A stretch of 64,000 bases of DNA from Bacillus salacetis (GCF_003581585.1 NZ_QXIR01000013.1:1-64000), one strand, 5' to 3'; counted from the first letter of the stretch, positions 39,894 to 48,806 are shown. Program-made: numbers and translations. The notes: generated from the sequence alone by a model not told the origin.

Positions 39894-40427
39894 CTAATCA
39901 GTTGGATTCATCCTGCCCCACTTTACAGCTCTCTTTTCCAACTCTTTCACAAATTCATCTTTCCCTTGTATGTATGCATTAATATCAGTTGGAAATCGTG
40001 CAGCAAGTTCACTTTTTAACCGGCCGTATCTTTCAGCTTCCCCTTTGAATGTTCTCAAATAATCTCGAAAGATCAGATGTCTCTCAATTTCCCCACTGTT
40101 TGAGCCATAGATATGAACATGGTAAAGCCTCTCCCCTTTTCCATTTTCGTATTGAAAATAACGGCGGTCCTTTATTCCGTTTTCACCTTTGGCTGTATAC
40201 CCCAAGTCCTCTAAAGCGGGGGTTCTTTCATCTGCCAGCTGAATATCCGGAAGCTCAACCAGAAAATCAATGGTGGGTTTTGCTGCCAATCCTTCAACCG
40301 ATGTCGACCCAATATGATGTATGACAGGTCAGTTTCCCGCAAAGACAATATCAAGCCTATTCTTTTCTTTACGGAAGTCTTTTCTCCACAGTGGATTATA
40401 AGGGGTGACTTCCACTCTCCTTGTCAT
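39894..40427 (-). pseudogene. GrpB/UPF0157 family protein with internal stop
   Basis: Nucleotidyltransferase-like family of unknown role. From the ATG at 40427 the frame reads MTRRVEVTPYNPLWRKDF, the usual GrpB start, then meets TGA at codon 33 (40329-40331). The same frame continues PVIHHIGSTSVEGLAAKPTI to 39894, giving 177 codons in all, the family length. So one in-frame nonsense codon interrupts an otherwise intact gene. The ATG overlaps the yqkE stop (TAATG). A 131-residue product from the TTG at 40289 is possible but has no ribosome site. Confidence 0.82.
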
Positions 40428-40678
40428 TACTTGAAGTCCTTCCAATTCATGCTGCTTTCTCCAAGAAGTTCTTCAAAAGATTTATTTTTTTCACGCTGTC
40501 TGGCTTCTTCCCTTTTTCTTTCGGCTTCTTCTTCCTGACGGACGGTTTCTGCCTTTTCAAGTTCTTTCTTTTTATCTTTCAACGCTTGGAATACATCCGT
40601 CTGTAATGAGTCTTTAAGTGTCAATTCTTCATTTTTATTTGATGATGGGCGCTTCTGCTGTTTATGTTTTTTCTTCAT
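40427..40678 (-). CDS. yqkE: DUF3886 protein YqkE
   Basis: Small, highly charged, coiled-coil protein of 83 residues (basic start KKKHKQQKRP, heptad-like middle EEEAERKREEARQREKNK, conserved end SFEELLGESSMNWKDFK). Function unknown. AAAGGAGG precedes the ATG. Confidence 0.82.
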   Translation of the reverse strand: MKKKHKQQKRPSSNKNEELTLKDSLQTDVFQALKDKKKELEKAETVRQEEEAERKREEARQREKNKSFEELLGESSMNWKDFK

Positions 40679-40765
40679 GAAGGTTCCTCCTTTGCAATTG
40701 CATTTTGTGAACTTATTTTATCAAAAATATAAAAAAAGAGAAGCGCATTGCTTCCCTCTTAAAAA

Positions 40766-40946
40766 AATCTGTTCCTGCATAAGTTGTTTGCTTTCGGAAA
40801 GGCCCTTGAAGCCCGGGTTTCCTCCAGTTACCAAAAGTGTTCCCTCCCAACAGGAAGAGCAGCATTTCTTTCCTGACCCCAATGGGTTTCCACTAAATTA
40901 CGGATTTGTTTATTATAAGTCACAAAACAGGTTGCGAAAAGAGACT
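40766..40946 (+). repeat. Dispersed TIR element, copy C (diverged)
   Basis: Recognised by CTGCATAAGTTGTTTGCTTT at the left, CTTTCCTGACCCCAATGGGT in the core and AGGTTGCGAAAAGAGACT at the right end. The most diverged copy. It occupies the gap between yqkE and scoB and ends a few bases from the scoB stop. Confidence 0.65.
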
Positions 40947-40952
40947 AAAAGA

Positions 40953-41615
40953 TTAAAACGCATCCGTCAGCAGGTTATCGTCAATGATCAATTCCGGCTC
41001 AGTTGTAGATGTCACATCTTCAACTGTGTAGCCCTTGGCCACTTCCTTCAGAACCAAACCGCTTTCGGTCACATCAATGACTGCCCTGTCAGTGATGATC
41101 CTGTCCACAACGCCTTCGCCTGTCAGCGGCAGGGTGCATTCCTTCAGGATTTTCCCTTCACCATTCTTATTCACATGTTCCATGATGACAATGATTTTCC
41201 TGGCTCCGTGAACAAGGTCCATGGCTCCGCCCATTCCCTTGATCATCTTGCCCGGGATCATCCAGTTCGCCAGATTCCCCGTCTCTGAAACTTCCATTCC
41301 GCCCAGGATGGCCACATTGATATGGCCCCCGCGGATCATCGCGAAAGATTCAGCACTGTCAAAGTAGGCCGAACCGGGGATAGCTGTTACCGTTTCTTTT
41401 CCTGCGTTGATCAAATCGGCATCTACCTCATCCTCTGAAGGGTAAGGCCCGATTCCCAGAAGGCCGTTTTCCGATTGAAGGACAACTTGCTTGTTGTCGG
41501 AAATATAATTAGCAACAAGTGTCGGCATACCGATCCCAAGGTTCACATAAAAACCATCTTGTATCTCTTTTTCTGCTCTTCTAGCTATTTTCTCTCTCAT
41601 TTTTGCACGATCCAT
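40953..41615 (-). CDS. scoB: 3-oxoacid CoA-transferase subunit B
   Basis: With subunit A transfers CoA from succinyl-CoA to acetoacetate. The 220 residues hold the catalytic glutamate in [13 protein letters not shown] and [20 protein letters not shown] precedes the ATG. Third gene after thiolase and scoA on the same strand, spacing 29 bases. Homologous CoA-transferases could act on other 3-oxoacids; the context favours acetoacetate. Confidence 0.9.
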   Translation of the reverse strand: MDRAKMREKIARRAEKEIQDGFYVNLGIGMPTLVANYISDNKQVVLQSENGLLGIGPYPSEDEVDADLINAGKETVTAIPGSAYFDSAESFAMIRGGHINVAILGGMEVSETGNLANWMIPGKMIKGMGGAMDLVHGARKIIVIMEHVNKNGEGKILKECTLPLTGEGVVDRIITDRAVIDVTESGLVLKEVAKGYTVEDVTSTTEPELIIDDNLLTDAF

Positions 41616-41644
41616 TTCTCTCTCTCCTTTCCGGGTGCTCCAAG

Positions 41645-42334
41645 TTATTGGCTGACTGTTCTTCTTTCAATCCTTTTTTCCTGTTCCGCCTGGATGATGC
41701 GCTGAACATAGATACTTGGGGTATGGATATCATTCGGGTTAAGGCTGCCCGTTTCCACCAGTTCTTCCACTTCCGCAATCGTTACCTTTCCTGCAGCAGC
41801 AATCATCGGATTGAAGTTTCGGGCTGTCTTGTTGTAAAGCAGGTTCCCCATTTTATCGCCTTTCCAGGCACGGACGAGACTGAAGTCAGCTGTATAAGCT
41901 TCTTCCAGCAGATACTCCTTGCCGTTGAAAATGCGGGTTTCCTTGCCTTCTGCAATTGGCGTGCCGACGCCTGCCGGAGTATAAAACGCAGGGATGCCCG
42001 CCCCGCCTGCACGGATTTTCTCCGCCAGAGTTCCCTGTGGCACCAATTCAACCTCAATTTCCCCTGAGAGCACTTGTCTTTCAAACTCTTTATTCTCTCC
42101 TACGTAGGAACCTATCATTTTTTTGATCTGTTTATTTCGCAAAAGCAGTCCAAGACCCCAGTCATCCACTCCGCAGTTATTGGAAATGACGGTTAAGTCC
42201 TTTACCCCTTTATCAACAAGGGCCAGGATCAGGTTCTCCGGGATACCGCACAACCCGAATCCGCCGACCATCAATGTCGCCCCGTCTTGAATATCTGCAA
42301 CCGCTTCATTAAAAGAAGTGTAAACTTGTTTCAT
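41645..42334 (-). CDS. scoA: 3-oxoacid CoA-transferase subunit A
   Basis: Partner of the adjacent subunit B. The 229 residues have the CoA-transferase family I signature [20 protein letters not shown] and the [20 protein letters not shown] segment. A GGAGGAGGAAAAGGG site precedes the ATG, 24 bases after the thiolase stop. Confidence 0.9.
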   Translation of the reverse strand: MKQVYTSFNEAVADIQDGATLMVGGFGLCGIPENLILALVDKGVKDLTVISNNCGVDDWGLGLLLRNKQIKKMIGSYVGENKEFERQVLSGEIEVELVPQGTLAEKIRAGGAGIPAFYTPAGVGTPIAEGKETRIFNGKEYLLEEAYTADFSLVRAWKGDKMGNLLYNKTARNFNPMIAAAGKVTIAEVEELVETGSLNPNDIHTPSIYVQRIIQAEQEKRIERRTVSQ

Positions 42335-42358
42335 CCCTTTTCCTCCTCCGCAAAAGAT

Positions 42359-43543
42359 TTACGCTTTTTCCACTACTGTCGCAACACCCTGGCCTCCGCC
42401 GATACAAAGCGTCGCCAGTCCCCTTTTGGCATCTCTTCTGCCCATTTCGTGAATGAGTGTGACCAGGATACGTGTACCGCTGGCGCCAATCGGGTGGCCC
42501 AATGCAATCGCTCCCCCGTTTACATTCAGCTTTTCCTTATCAAACTTCAATTCTCGGTCCACAGCCAGAGATTGCGCCGCAAAAGCTTCATTCGCTTCAA
42601 TCAGGTCGATATCAGCAAGTGAAAGACTCGATTTCTCCAGCACATTCTTAACCGCAGTGACAGGCCCGATGCCCATTACCGCCGGATCGACCGCGGCATT
42701 CGCGTTTGCCTTGATGGCCACTAACGGTTTGATGCCGAGTGCTTCAGCCTTCTCTTTTGACATGACCACTACTGCTGCAGCTCCATCATTGATACCCGAT
42801 GCATTCCCTGCTGTCACGCTTCCTTCCTTTTTAAATGCAGCCCTCAAGCCTGACAGTTTTTCCGCTGTTGAGCTTTTCCGCGGGAATTCGTCCGTTTTGA
42901 AAAGAAGGGGATCCCCTTTTCGCTGAGGAATTTCGACCGGAACGATTTCACTGTCAAATTTCCCTTCTTCAATTGCAGCTGCCGCCTTTTCCTGGCTCCA
43001 AGCGGCAAACTCATCCTGTTCTTCCCGTGAAATCGTGTATCGGTCACAGAGGTTCTCAGCCGTCATGCCCATGTGGTAATCGTTGAATGCACACCACAAT
43101 CCGTCTGAAATCATGCTGTCGACCACTTTCCCGTCTCCCATTCTGTAGCCGTTCCTGGCATCTTTAAGAAGATATGGCGCCTGGCTCATATTCTCCATTC
43201 CCCCGGCCACGACAATATCAGCGTCCCCCGCAAGGATGGCCTGCGCAGCCAAATGGACGGTCTTCAAGCCGGACCCGCACACCTTATTGATCGTCATGGC
43301 TGGCACTGTTTCCGGCATGCCCGCTTTCAACGCCGCCTGTCTTGCAGGATTCTGGCCAAGACCGGCCTGCAAGACATTCCCCATGATCACCTCATCCACA
43401 TCGCCTGCAGATACTCCCGCTTTTTCCAGCGCGTCTTTGATTACCACCGCTCCCAGCTCTGGTGCTGAGATATCTTTTAAAGATCCGTTGAAACTGCCTA
43501 TTGCAGTACGGACCGCACTTACGATCACTACTTCTTTCGCCAT
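42359..43543 (-). CDS. Acetyl-CoA C-acetyltransferase (thiolase)
   Basis: Degradative/biosynthetic thiolase cleaving acetoacetyl-CoA to two acetyl-CoA. The 394 residues contain the acyl-enzyme Cys in [23 protein letters not shown] with the catalytic His, and the second Cys in [13 protein letters not shown] at 43543 has AAGGAGG 9 bases upstream; the longer frame starts before that site. Closest in role to MmgA or AtoB of other bacilli. First gene of the thiolase-scoA-scoB operon. Confidence 0.92.
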   Translation of the reverse strand: MAKEVVIVSAVRTAIGSFNGSLKDISAPELGAVVIKDALEKAGVSAGDVDEVIMGNVLQAGLGQNPARQAALKAGMPETVPAMTINKVCGSGLKTVHLAAQAILAGDADIVVAGGMENMSQAPYLLKDARNGYRMGDGKVVDSMISDGLWCAFNDYHMGMTAENLCDRYTISREEQDEFAAWSQEKAAAAIEEGKFDSEIVPVEIPQRKGDPLLFKTDEFPRKSSTAEKLSGLRAAFKKEGSVTAGNASGINDGAAAVVVMSKEKAEALGIKPLVAIKANANAAVDPAVMGIGPVTAVKNVLEKSSLSLADIDLIEANEAFAAQSLAVDRELKFDKEKLNVNGGAIALGHPIGASGTRILVTLIHEMGRRDAKRGLATLCIGGGQGVATVVEKA

Positions 43544-43628
43544 GTCATTCGTCCTCCTTGTCATGCAGAACTTGCCGGAACGTGCCGCAAGCTGCCATGC
43601 ATTTTAGCTCTACTTATAATGGTTTCTA

Positions 43629-43642
43629 TGTAAGCGTTTAAA
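43629..43642. promoter_or_regulatory. cre-like CcpA site between thiolase and HMG-CoA lyase genes
   Basis: TGTAAGCGTTTAAA differs from the cre consensus TGWAANCGNTNWCA at one conserved position (A for C). It lies about 86 bases upstream of the thiolase start and 97 bases upstream of the HMG-CoA lyase start, so it could give catabolite control of one or both. Confidence 0.5.
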
Positions 43643-43671
43643 TTCCTCTTAATTCGTCAAAAAATTTATAG

Positions 43672-43701
43672 TTGATTTTTAAATCTGAATTTTTCTACAA
43701 T
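43672..43701 (+). promoter_or_regulatory. Candidate sigma-A promoter of HMG-CoA lyase gene
   Basis: TTGATT (43672-43677), 18-base spacer, TACAAT (43696-43701); 37 bases before the ATG. Confidence 0.5.
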
Positions 43702-43738
43702 GGTATTAGAACTAAATTTTGAATCTGGAGGAAACCCA

Positions 43739-44635
43739 ATGGACTTGCCAAAAAAAGTCACCATGATTGAAGTCGGCCCCCGTGACGGCCTGCAAAATGA
43801 AAAAAACTTTGTGCCTATCGATATCAAAATCCAATTCATCCGCGCCCTGAAAGCTGCAGGTTTGAAAGAAATGGAGCTCACTTCCTTCGTTTCACCCAAA
43901 TGGGTCCCGCAAATGAGGGATGCCGGCGAAGTTGTCGAAGCCTGTCTCAACAGCAGCCGTGACATTGTCCTGGCCCCAAACCGAAAAGGGGTCGACCGCG
44001 TCCTCCATACCAAAGGGAAAGCCGTCGCAGTATTTGTCGGTGTCAGCAATAGTTTCAATAAAAAGAATATCAATAAAACGACATCTGAAAGCCTTGAGGA
44101 ACTGAAGCCGATCGTCAGTGAACTTAAAGAAAAAGGGTGCTTTGTCCGCGCCTGCATCTCTACCTCATTCTATTGCCCTTATGAAGGAAAAATTCCTCCT
44201 GGGGAAACCCTGCAGCTATGCAGGAAATTTGTTGAAATGGGAGTGGATGAGCTGAGTGTTGCGGATACAATCGGGATGGCCAATCCAAAGGAATCCTTTG
44301 AACTATTCTCCATGCTTAAAGAAACACTTCCTGATGTTTTGCTGACAGCCCATTTTCATGACACCCGAAAAATGGCTCTTGCCAATATTCTTGCTTCATT
44401 GCAAGCCGGAATCGACCGTTTCGATACATCAGCAGGCGGTCTTGGAGGCTGTCCTTTCGCACCCGGTGCCTCAGGCAATGCAGCTACAGAGGATGTCGTC
44501 TTCATGCTTGAACAAATGGGCATCGATACCGGCGTGGACCTTGACGGACTGGTGGCAGCGGTCAAGATCGTCGCTCCTCATCTTTCCCGCTCCATCGATA
44601 CCGGCTATTACAAGCTGCAGACGACAGTCCAATAA
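43739..44635 (+). CDS. mvaB: Hydroxymethylglutaryl-CoA lyase
   Basis: Cleaves HMG-CoA to acetoacetate and acetyl-CoA, the last step of leucine breakdown. The 298 residues have the entry motif EVGPRDGLQNE, the metal-binding HFHDTRKMALAN and the active-site loop GGLGGCPFAPGASGN with its conserved Cys. ATG at 43739 has GGAGG 7 bases upstream and fits the family start. Divergent from thiolase-scoA-scoB, which would consume the acetoacetate it forms. Confidence 0.92.
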   Translation: MDLPKKVTMIEVGPRDGLQNEKNFVPIDIKIQFIRALKAAGLKEMELTSFVSPKWVPQMRDAGEVVEACLNSSRDIVLAPNRKGVDRVLHTKGKAVAVFVGVSNSFNKKNINKTTSESLEELKPIVSELKEKGCFVRACISTSFYCPYEGKIPPGETLQLCRKFVEMGVDELSVADTIGMANPKESFELFSMLKETLPDVLLTAHFHDTRKMALANILASLQAGIDRFDTSAGGLGGCPFAPGASGNAATEDVVFMLEQMGIDTGVDLDGLVAAVKIVAPHLSRSIDTGYYKLQTTVQ

Positions 44636-44700
44636 ACTGAATAGCCGGCACTGCCTTGAGCATCCTAATCCTATATCTTATTTAGGAAAGGAAGAGGAGC

Positions 44701-44832
44701 ATGAGCCAAAAGCGCGAAAAAGGGTTCAGCCAAAAAGGGAAACCTAATGCTGATACTGTGCAGAATGTAATCTCAAAAGAAGAACTTGAAAAAGCTGTAC
44801 ATCCGGCGGGCCGCCAAAATTCCGAGCAGTAA
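44701..44832 (+). CDS. Predicted 43-residue hydrophilic protein
   Basis: Short frame with GGAAAGGAAGAGGAGC immediately before the ATG. The product is charged and without hydrophobic stretch (MSQKREKGFSQKGKPNAD at the start, VISKEELEKAVHPAGRQ later). Follows mvaB by 65 bases and precedes a terminator, so probably cotranscribed. Family not recognised. Confidence 0.6.
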   Translation: MSQKREKGFSQKGKPNADTVQNVISKEELEKAVHPAGRQNSEQ

Positions 44833-44848
44833 ATGGCGGCCGGCACCA

Positions 44849-44882
44849 GGCGGGCCGTTGTTTTCGCGGTCCGTCTTTCTTT
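44849..44882 (+). terminator. Terminator after the mvaB transcription unit
   Basis: GGCGGGCCG and CGGTCCGTC pair over nine positions (two G-U), nine-base loop, followed by TTTCTTT. Confidence 0.7.
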
Positions 44883-45071
44883 AGGTTCTTTGCTTAAACC
44901 GTGCTGCTACTTCATGCAAAGATCCAGCTGGAATATCTTTGTAAGCAAGGAGGATAAGTGCTGCTTTTCCTGTTGAGATAATAATACTTCCATGTGGAAA
45001 CAGCCTTATTTTATGACTATTGTCAGGCCCGATGGTAAACTATAAATAACTTATTTTTGGGGGACATTTTT

Positions 45072-45995
45072 ATGAAAAAGTGGATGCCGGCTGTCGGAGG
45101 AGCCCTTGCGGCTGCAGCAGGTCTCGGTGTTTTTTTAACCAATCAGTTCATGTATCTGAAAAAGAAGGACGAACAGGTCATACTTCAGCGGGAAATATCC
45201 GCTGGACGTCTCAACCTTGAAGAATATAAAGCTTTGCCAAAGGAAGAGGTCAGCATTCCTTCTCCTTTTGGCTATTCCATCAAAGCGGTGTTCATACATC
45301 CGAATCCCGGCAATAAATATATGATCTTTTGCCATGGAGTTACTGAAAACAAGCTCAATTCCTTAAAATATATGAATCTTTTTTTGAAAAGGGGCTTCAA
45401 CGCGGTCATATATGACCATCGCCGGCACGGAGAATCCGGAGGCAGTACCTCCAGCTATGGATTCTTTGAAAAACAGGACCTGAAAGCCGTCGTTGATGAA
45501 CTAATCAAACGCCAGGGGGAGGATGTCTACTTTGGCATCCACGGGGAATCAATGGGGGCGGCCACTACCCTGCTTTATGCAGGCTCTATAGAAGACCGGG
45601 CTGACTTCTACATAGCTGACTGCCCTTACTCGGACTTTGGCGAGCAGCTTTCCTACCGGATGGCAAGGGAGGTAAGGCTGCCTGTCGGGAGACTGCTGCT
45701 GCCGCTCGCGGATTTGTTCCTCAAGCTGCGCGAAGGTTACACTCTCAAGGATATTTCTCCGCGCTCTGTGGTAGAAAACATCCATAAACCGGTCTTATTC
45801 ATCCACAGTATCCCGGACGACTACATTTTGTCATCTATGACGCAGGAGCTGTATGACAAGAAGAGCGGCAGCAAAAAGTTATACCTTGCAGCCAATGGGC
45901 TTCATGCGCAGTCTTATAATGACAATAAAGAAGAATACGAGAAAGCTGTAGATGAGTTCCTGGAGGAGATTGCTGCCGCAGACCAAGTTTCGTAA
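45072..45995 (+). CDS. yqkD: Alpha/beta hydrolase YqkD
   Basis: Predicted membrane-anchored or secreted serine hydrolase. The 307 residues (YqkD about 305) start with a hydrophobic segment (about 5-27), then the hydrolase core with oxyanion HG (FCHGVTENK), nucleophile Ser in GIHGESMGA, Asp in SIPDDYI and His in ANGLHAQSY. ATG at 45072 is preferred to the upstream TTG because GGGGGA precedes it at proper distance. Substrate unknown. Confidence 0.85.
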   Translation: MKKWMPAVGGALAAAAGLGVFLTNQFMYLKKKDEQVILQREISAGRLNLEEYKALPKEEVSIPSPFGYSIKAVFIHPNPGNKYMIFCHGVTENKLNSLKYMNLFLKRGFNAVIYDHRRHGESGGSTSSYGFFEKQDLKAVVDELIKRQGEDVYFGIHGESMGAATTLLYAGSIEDRADFYIADCPYSDFGEQLSYRMAREVRLPVGRLLLPLADLFLKLREGYTLKDISPRSVVENIHKPVLFIHSIPDDYILSSMTQELYDKKSGSKKLYLAANGLHAQSYNDNKEEYEKAVDEFLEEIAAADQVS

Positions 45996-46000
45996 AACAG

Positions 46001-46036
46001 AAAAGGATAGCGCCATTGATGGCGCCATCCTTTTTT
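46001..46036. terminator. Bidirectional terminator between yqkD and yqkB
   Basis: Arms AAAAGGATAGCGCCAT and ATGGCGCCATCCTTTT (one mismatch) with a two-base centre and T runs on both strands. Confidence 0.88.
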
Positions 46037-46037
46037 A

Positions 46038-46358
46038 TCAGCGAATGAAAAAATTCATCCTCCCGTTCAAAATCTGGCCGGGACTTTTTAATTGAAACAT
46101 TTTCGACGAGGGGGAAAAATCGATTTTCAAATTCTTATCGTAAAAAACCTGCTTTGATTTCTCCACCAGCACTGGAATCGAGCCGGTGTCGATTTCAATA
46201 TCGTCGTGTCCTATCTGTTCTACATACTCCAGGACCGGGATTCCGCTCATCACACACCCGCAGCCTTCTGTTTCATATTTTATCTTTAAATGGCCTTTTT
46301 TACTGCCTATCTTTGCTTTCAGAATTTCCTGTGCCTCTTCTGTAATCGTGATGTTCAT
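46038..46358 (-). CDS. yqkB: HesB-like Fe-S biogenesis family protein YqkB
   Basis: Small A-type/HesB-like domain protein, 106 residues (YqkB 107), with a GCGC motif (YETEGCGCVMSGIPVL) that may bind iron or a cluster. ATG at 46358 has GGGAGG; the frame extends 38 codons upstream without a ribosome site. Function not established. Confidence 0.82.
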   Translation of the reverse strand: MNITITEEAQEILKAKIGSKKGHLKIKYETEGCGCVMSGIPVLEYVEQIGHDDIEIDTGSIPVLVEKSKQVFYDKNLKIDFSPSSKMFQLKSPGQILNGRMNFFIR

Positions 46359-46512
46359 CAGCTGGCCTCCCTGACATTTCTGTATGGTGTAAAGTTTATC
46401 ATATGGAAGCAGGAAATTCATGGCCGCTGTATAGAAACGGTTGCAATTTCCACGGCTTCGACTTACTATCAAAGTGGGGAATCTTTGTTACATATGGAAA
46501 GGATGGTTAGTG

Positions 46513-46731
46513 ATGGCAAAAGCGCAAATTAAAGTGAATGATAATGGATCATTGAAGGTGACAGGCGATGTTGAGCTTGTGGACGCAGAAGGCAACGTCT
46601 TTCCCACAAAAAGCGTATTCTCTCTCTGCCGCTGCGGCATGTCTTCGAGAATGCCGTTCTGCGACGCCTCTCATAAAGGCAAGTTTGAATCATGTGTCCG
46701 TGCAGAAAAAGTCCTTGACGATAAGGAATGA
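46513..46731 (+). CDS. CDGSH-type iron-sulfur protein
   Basis: 72-residue protein with the three-Cys, one-His 2Fe-2S motif: CRCGMSSRMPFCDASHKG. The usual CDGSH reads CDASH here, a tolerated change since the ligands (C, C, C, H) remain. GGAAAGGA lies about 10 bases before the ATG. Divergent from yqkB, another likely Fe-S protein. Confidence 0.85.
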   Translation: MAKAQIKVNDNGSLKVTGDVELVDAEGNVFPTKSVFSLCRCGMSSRMPFCDASHKGKFESCVRAEKVLDDKE

Positions 46732-46733
46732 CT

Positions 46734-46779
46734 AAAAAAGCTTGAAACCCGGGGGCTCCCTCCTGTTTCGGGCTTTTTT
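46734..46779 (+). terminator. Terminator after the CDGSH gene
   Basis: AAAAAAGCTTGAAAC and GTTTCGGGCTTTTTT arms (with a small bulge) around a GC-rich loop, ending in six T. Confidence 0.8.
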
Positions 46780-46852
46780 AATGCTCTATTTTTTGAACTT
46801 CCTGCTGCATGCATATATGAATTACATAAACAAGAAAGAAACCCTCGTATCA

Positions 46853-47046
46853 ATAAGCAATCTGAACAAAAGATATTGTTGCTTTTGGAAAAATCCCAGG
46901 TGCCGGATTTTTCCCCTTTATTCAAGGTTTTACTCTCGAAAAAGAACGAGCTGCTCTTTTCTTTCCTGCTCACCGGAGTTTTTACGATTTACCAGGACAT
47001 TATTTTAAATTTATATGGAATTGCAACAAAGTTTGCGAAAAGAGCC
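46853..47046 (+). repeat. Dispersed TIR element, copy D
   Basis: Left part GATATTGTTGCTTTTGGAAA, core TTTTACTCTCGAAAAAGAAC and CTTTCCTGCTCACCGGAGTT, right end GCAACAAAGTTTGCGAAAAG then AGCC. The outermost left bases of the inverted repeat are degraded. Confidence 0.8.
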
Positions 47047-47069
47047 AAACAGAAAACAACCTTTTCAAT

Positions 47070-47408
47070 TCAGTACTCTTCTGTAAAACGAATATCCACA
47101 ATGTCATGGATGTACAGATAGGTTGTTCTTTCAAAGCGGTCAACAACATGAAGCTTACTGTTCAGCCCATCAAAGTAATGAATCCGGCCGATGAGCAATT
47201 CATGGCGCCGCCCTGCATAATGGGTGATGGTGACCATTCGGCCGAACTCCATGGCTTCTGCCGTAACTTCATTCAATTCCTCAAGATGCTGTTCATCAAT
47301 TTTCTTCCGCTGTTCAAAGCTGTCTTCTTTCGCCCAGTCCCTCAGCAGTTTCACGTGCTCAGGCAGCATCATGGAGGTCCATTTGATTCTTCCACGGTCG
47401 CGGTTCAT
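47070..47408 (-). CDS. yqjX: YolD-like protein YqjX
   Basis: YolD family, 112 residues (start NRDRGRIKWTSMMLPEHV; ITHYAGRRHELLIGRIHYFD). In B. subtilis it is the companion of the Y-family polymerase gene yqjW, as here (65 bases downstream of polY2, same strand). Role unknown; the family has been likened to UmuD-type partners. Confidence 0.85.
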   Translation of the reverse strand: MNRDRGRIKWTSMMLPEHVKLLRDWAKEDSFEQRKKIDEQHLEELNEVTAEAMEFGRMVTITHYAGRRHELLIGRIHYFDGLNSKLHVVDRFERTTYLYIHDIVDIRFTEEY

Positions 47409-47473
47409 TTTTCACCACCCTCTTTCCTTCTTCTTAATGGATTGCATCGTTTCAGCCCCTGCCTGACAGCATC

Positions 47474-48736
47474 TCATGCCTTATGCCCGCCCAATAAGGT
47501 TGCACGATGTTTGGCTGTTCCGGCAGCGGTATAGGAAATGGCACGAAGTAATGCGCCTGAGCCGTACTTATGGCGAATCTGATCCACGACATAGCCAAGT
47601 TCCCTCTTCTTCCAGCGGTCCGGCTCAAACAGGCTGACCTGCATGCTTTCATCAGGAAAAAGGTTTCCGAGGCTGATGGAAATGCTCCGGACGGTCTTGC
47701 CATTATAGTTTTCTTTAAAAAGATCCTGGCAGACTTTATACAGGTCCATAGTGATATTTGTAGGCTCCTCTATGGATCGTGACCTGTGGAACCCTCCTCC
47801 AAATTCTTCCTGGCTGTAACCGATGCCAAGGCTGATCGTCCGTCCTGCCTGCCGGTGATTCCGCGTCCTCCTGGCTACTTCTTCACACATTTCAAGAATT
47901 ACGCTCTTGATCTCCTCTACCTCCTTGTAATCGCGCAGCAGGATCTGGCTTTTGCCGAAACTGACCTGCCCCTCCATGATCGGGGCACCGATTTCGGAAA
48001 GGTCGATACCCCAGGCATGATAGTAAAGCTGGTTACCCATGATCCCGAATTTACTTTCAAGTTTATCCAGATCATATTTCGCAAGCTGGCCGACATTGAA
48101 AATTCCCATCCGGTTCAGGGTCTTTTCAAGCCGCTTGCCGATTCCCCACATTTCACTCAGCGGGGAGACCGGCCATAACTTTTCAGGCACATCTTCATAA
48201 GTCCATTCTGCAACCCCGTGCTTTTTTGCTTCCAAATCAAGGCAGAGCTTTGACATGAGCAGATTCGGACCGATCCCGATGGCGCAAGGGAGCTGGAATT
48301 CCCTTGCGATATCCTGTTTGATCTTCCATGCAATTGTATGGGCGTCGCCCCAGAGGCTGGATGTTCCATCTATCTTCAAGAAACTTTCGTCAACACTATA
48401 GGTATGGATGGCTTCCTTGGGAACATACCGATGGAATAAACGGGTGATTTCAGTGGAAATACGGATGTAGGTGGCCATGGCGGGTTCAACCACCAGGATT
48501 TTGGGGTCCTTTGGCACTTCGAACAGACGGGAACCTGTTTTGATGCCGAATTCCTTTTTCAATCTTGGGGAAGCAGCCAGAATTACGCTTCCCGGACGAT
48601 CCAGTTTCCCTGCCACAGCCAGGTAGCAGTTCAATGGATCAAGGCCTCTCATGACAGCCGAACAGCTTGCATAAAAACTCTTCATATCGATGCACAAAAT
48701 CTTCTGGTCGGGAAGTTCACCGTAATCAACAGCCAT
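47474..48736 (-). CDS. polY2: Y-family DNA polymerase PolY2 (YqjW, UvrX-like)
   Basis: Translesion polymerase of the SOS response. The 420 residues show CIDMKSFYASCSAV (first catalytic Asp), YSVDESFLKIDG (catalytic Asp-Glu), the helix-hairpin-helix MWGIGKRLEKTLNRMG, and a C-terminal clamp-binding type motif MQVSLFEP. ATG with GGAAGGAGTG. Two LexA-type boxes lie just upstream. Probably cotranscribed with yqjX. Confidence 0.93.
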   Translation of the reverse strand: MAVDYGELPDQKILCIDMKSFYASCSAVMRGLDPLNCYLAVAGKLDRPGSVILAASPRLKKEFGIKTGSRLFEVPKDPKILVVEPAMATYIRISTEITRLFHRYVPKEAIHTYSVDESFLKIDGTSSLWGDAHTIAWKIKQDIAREFQLPCAIGIGPNLLMSKLCLDLEAKKHGVAEWTYEDVPEKLWPVSPLSEMWGIGKRLEKTLNRMGIFNVGQLAKYDLDKLESKFGIMGNQLYYHAWGIDLSEIGAPIMEGQVSFGKSQILLRDYKEVEEIKSVILEMCEEVARRTRNHRQAGRTISLGIGYSQEEFGGGFHRSRSIEEPTNITMDLYKVCQDLFKENYNGKTVRSISISLGNLFPDESMQVSLFEPDRWKKRELGYVVDQIRHKYGSGALLRAISYTAAGTAKHRATLLGGHKA

Positions 48737-48759
48737 TCTTTACACTCCTTCCTAAAAGG

Positions 48760-48771
48760 GAACGTTCGTTC
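48760..48771. promoter_or_regulatory. LexA (SOS) box 1 of polY2
   Basis: GAACGTTCGTTC matches the B. subtilis GAAC-N4-GTTC operator core; 24 bases before the polY2 start. Confidence 0.65.
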
Positions 48772-48792
48772 TATTTTATCTAAAATTGTATA

Positions 48793-48806
48793 CGAATATA
48801 CGTTCG
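48793..48806. promoter_or_regulatory. LexA (SOS) box 2 of polY2
   Basis: CGAATATACGTTCG differs at one position from the CGAACRNRYGTTCG consensus. Confidence 0.7.

Larger units (their letters stand above)
46732..47069. other. Intergenic region with terminator and dispersed-element copy D
   Basis: Contains the CDGSH gene terminator (46734-46779) and element copy D. A frame of 81 codons on the plus strand covers the element but has no ribosome site and runs into yqjX antisense. Confidence 0.6.

Noticed and set aside
40677..41288. Plus-strand frame of 203 codons over element copy C and scoB antisense
   Set aside because: Covers an intergenic repeat and the opposite strand of scoB; no domain or ribosome site.
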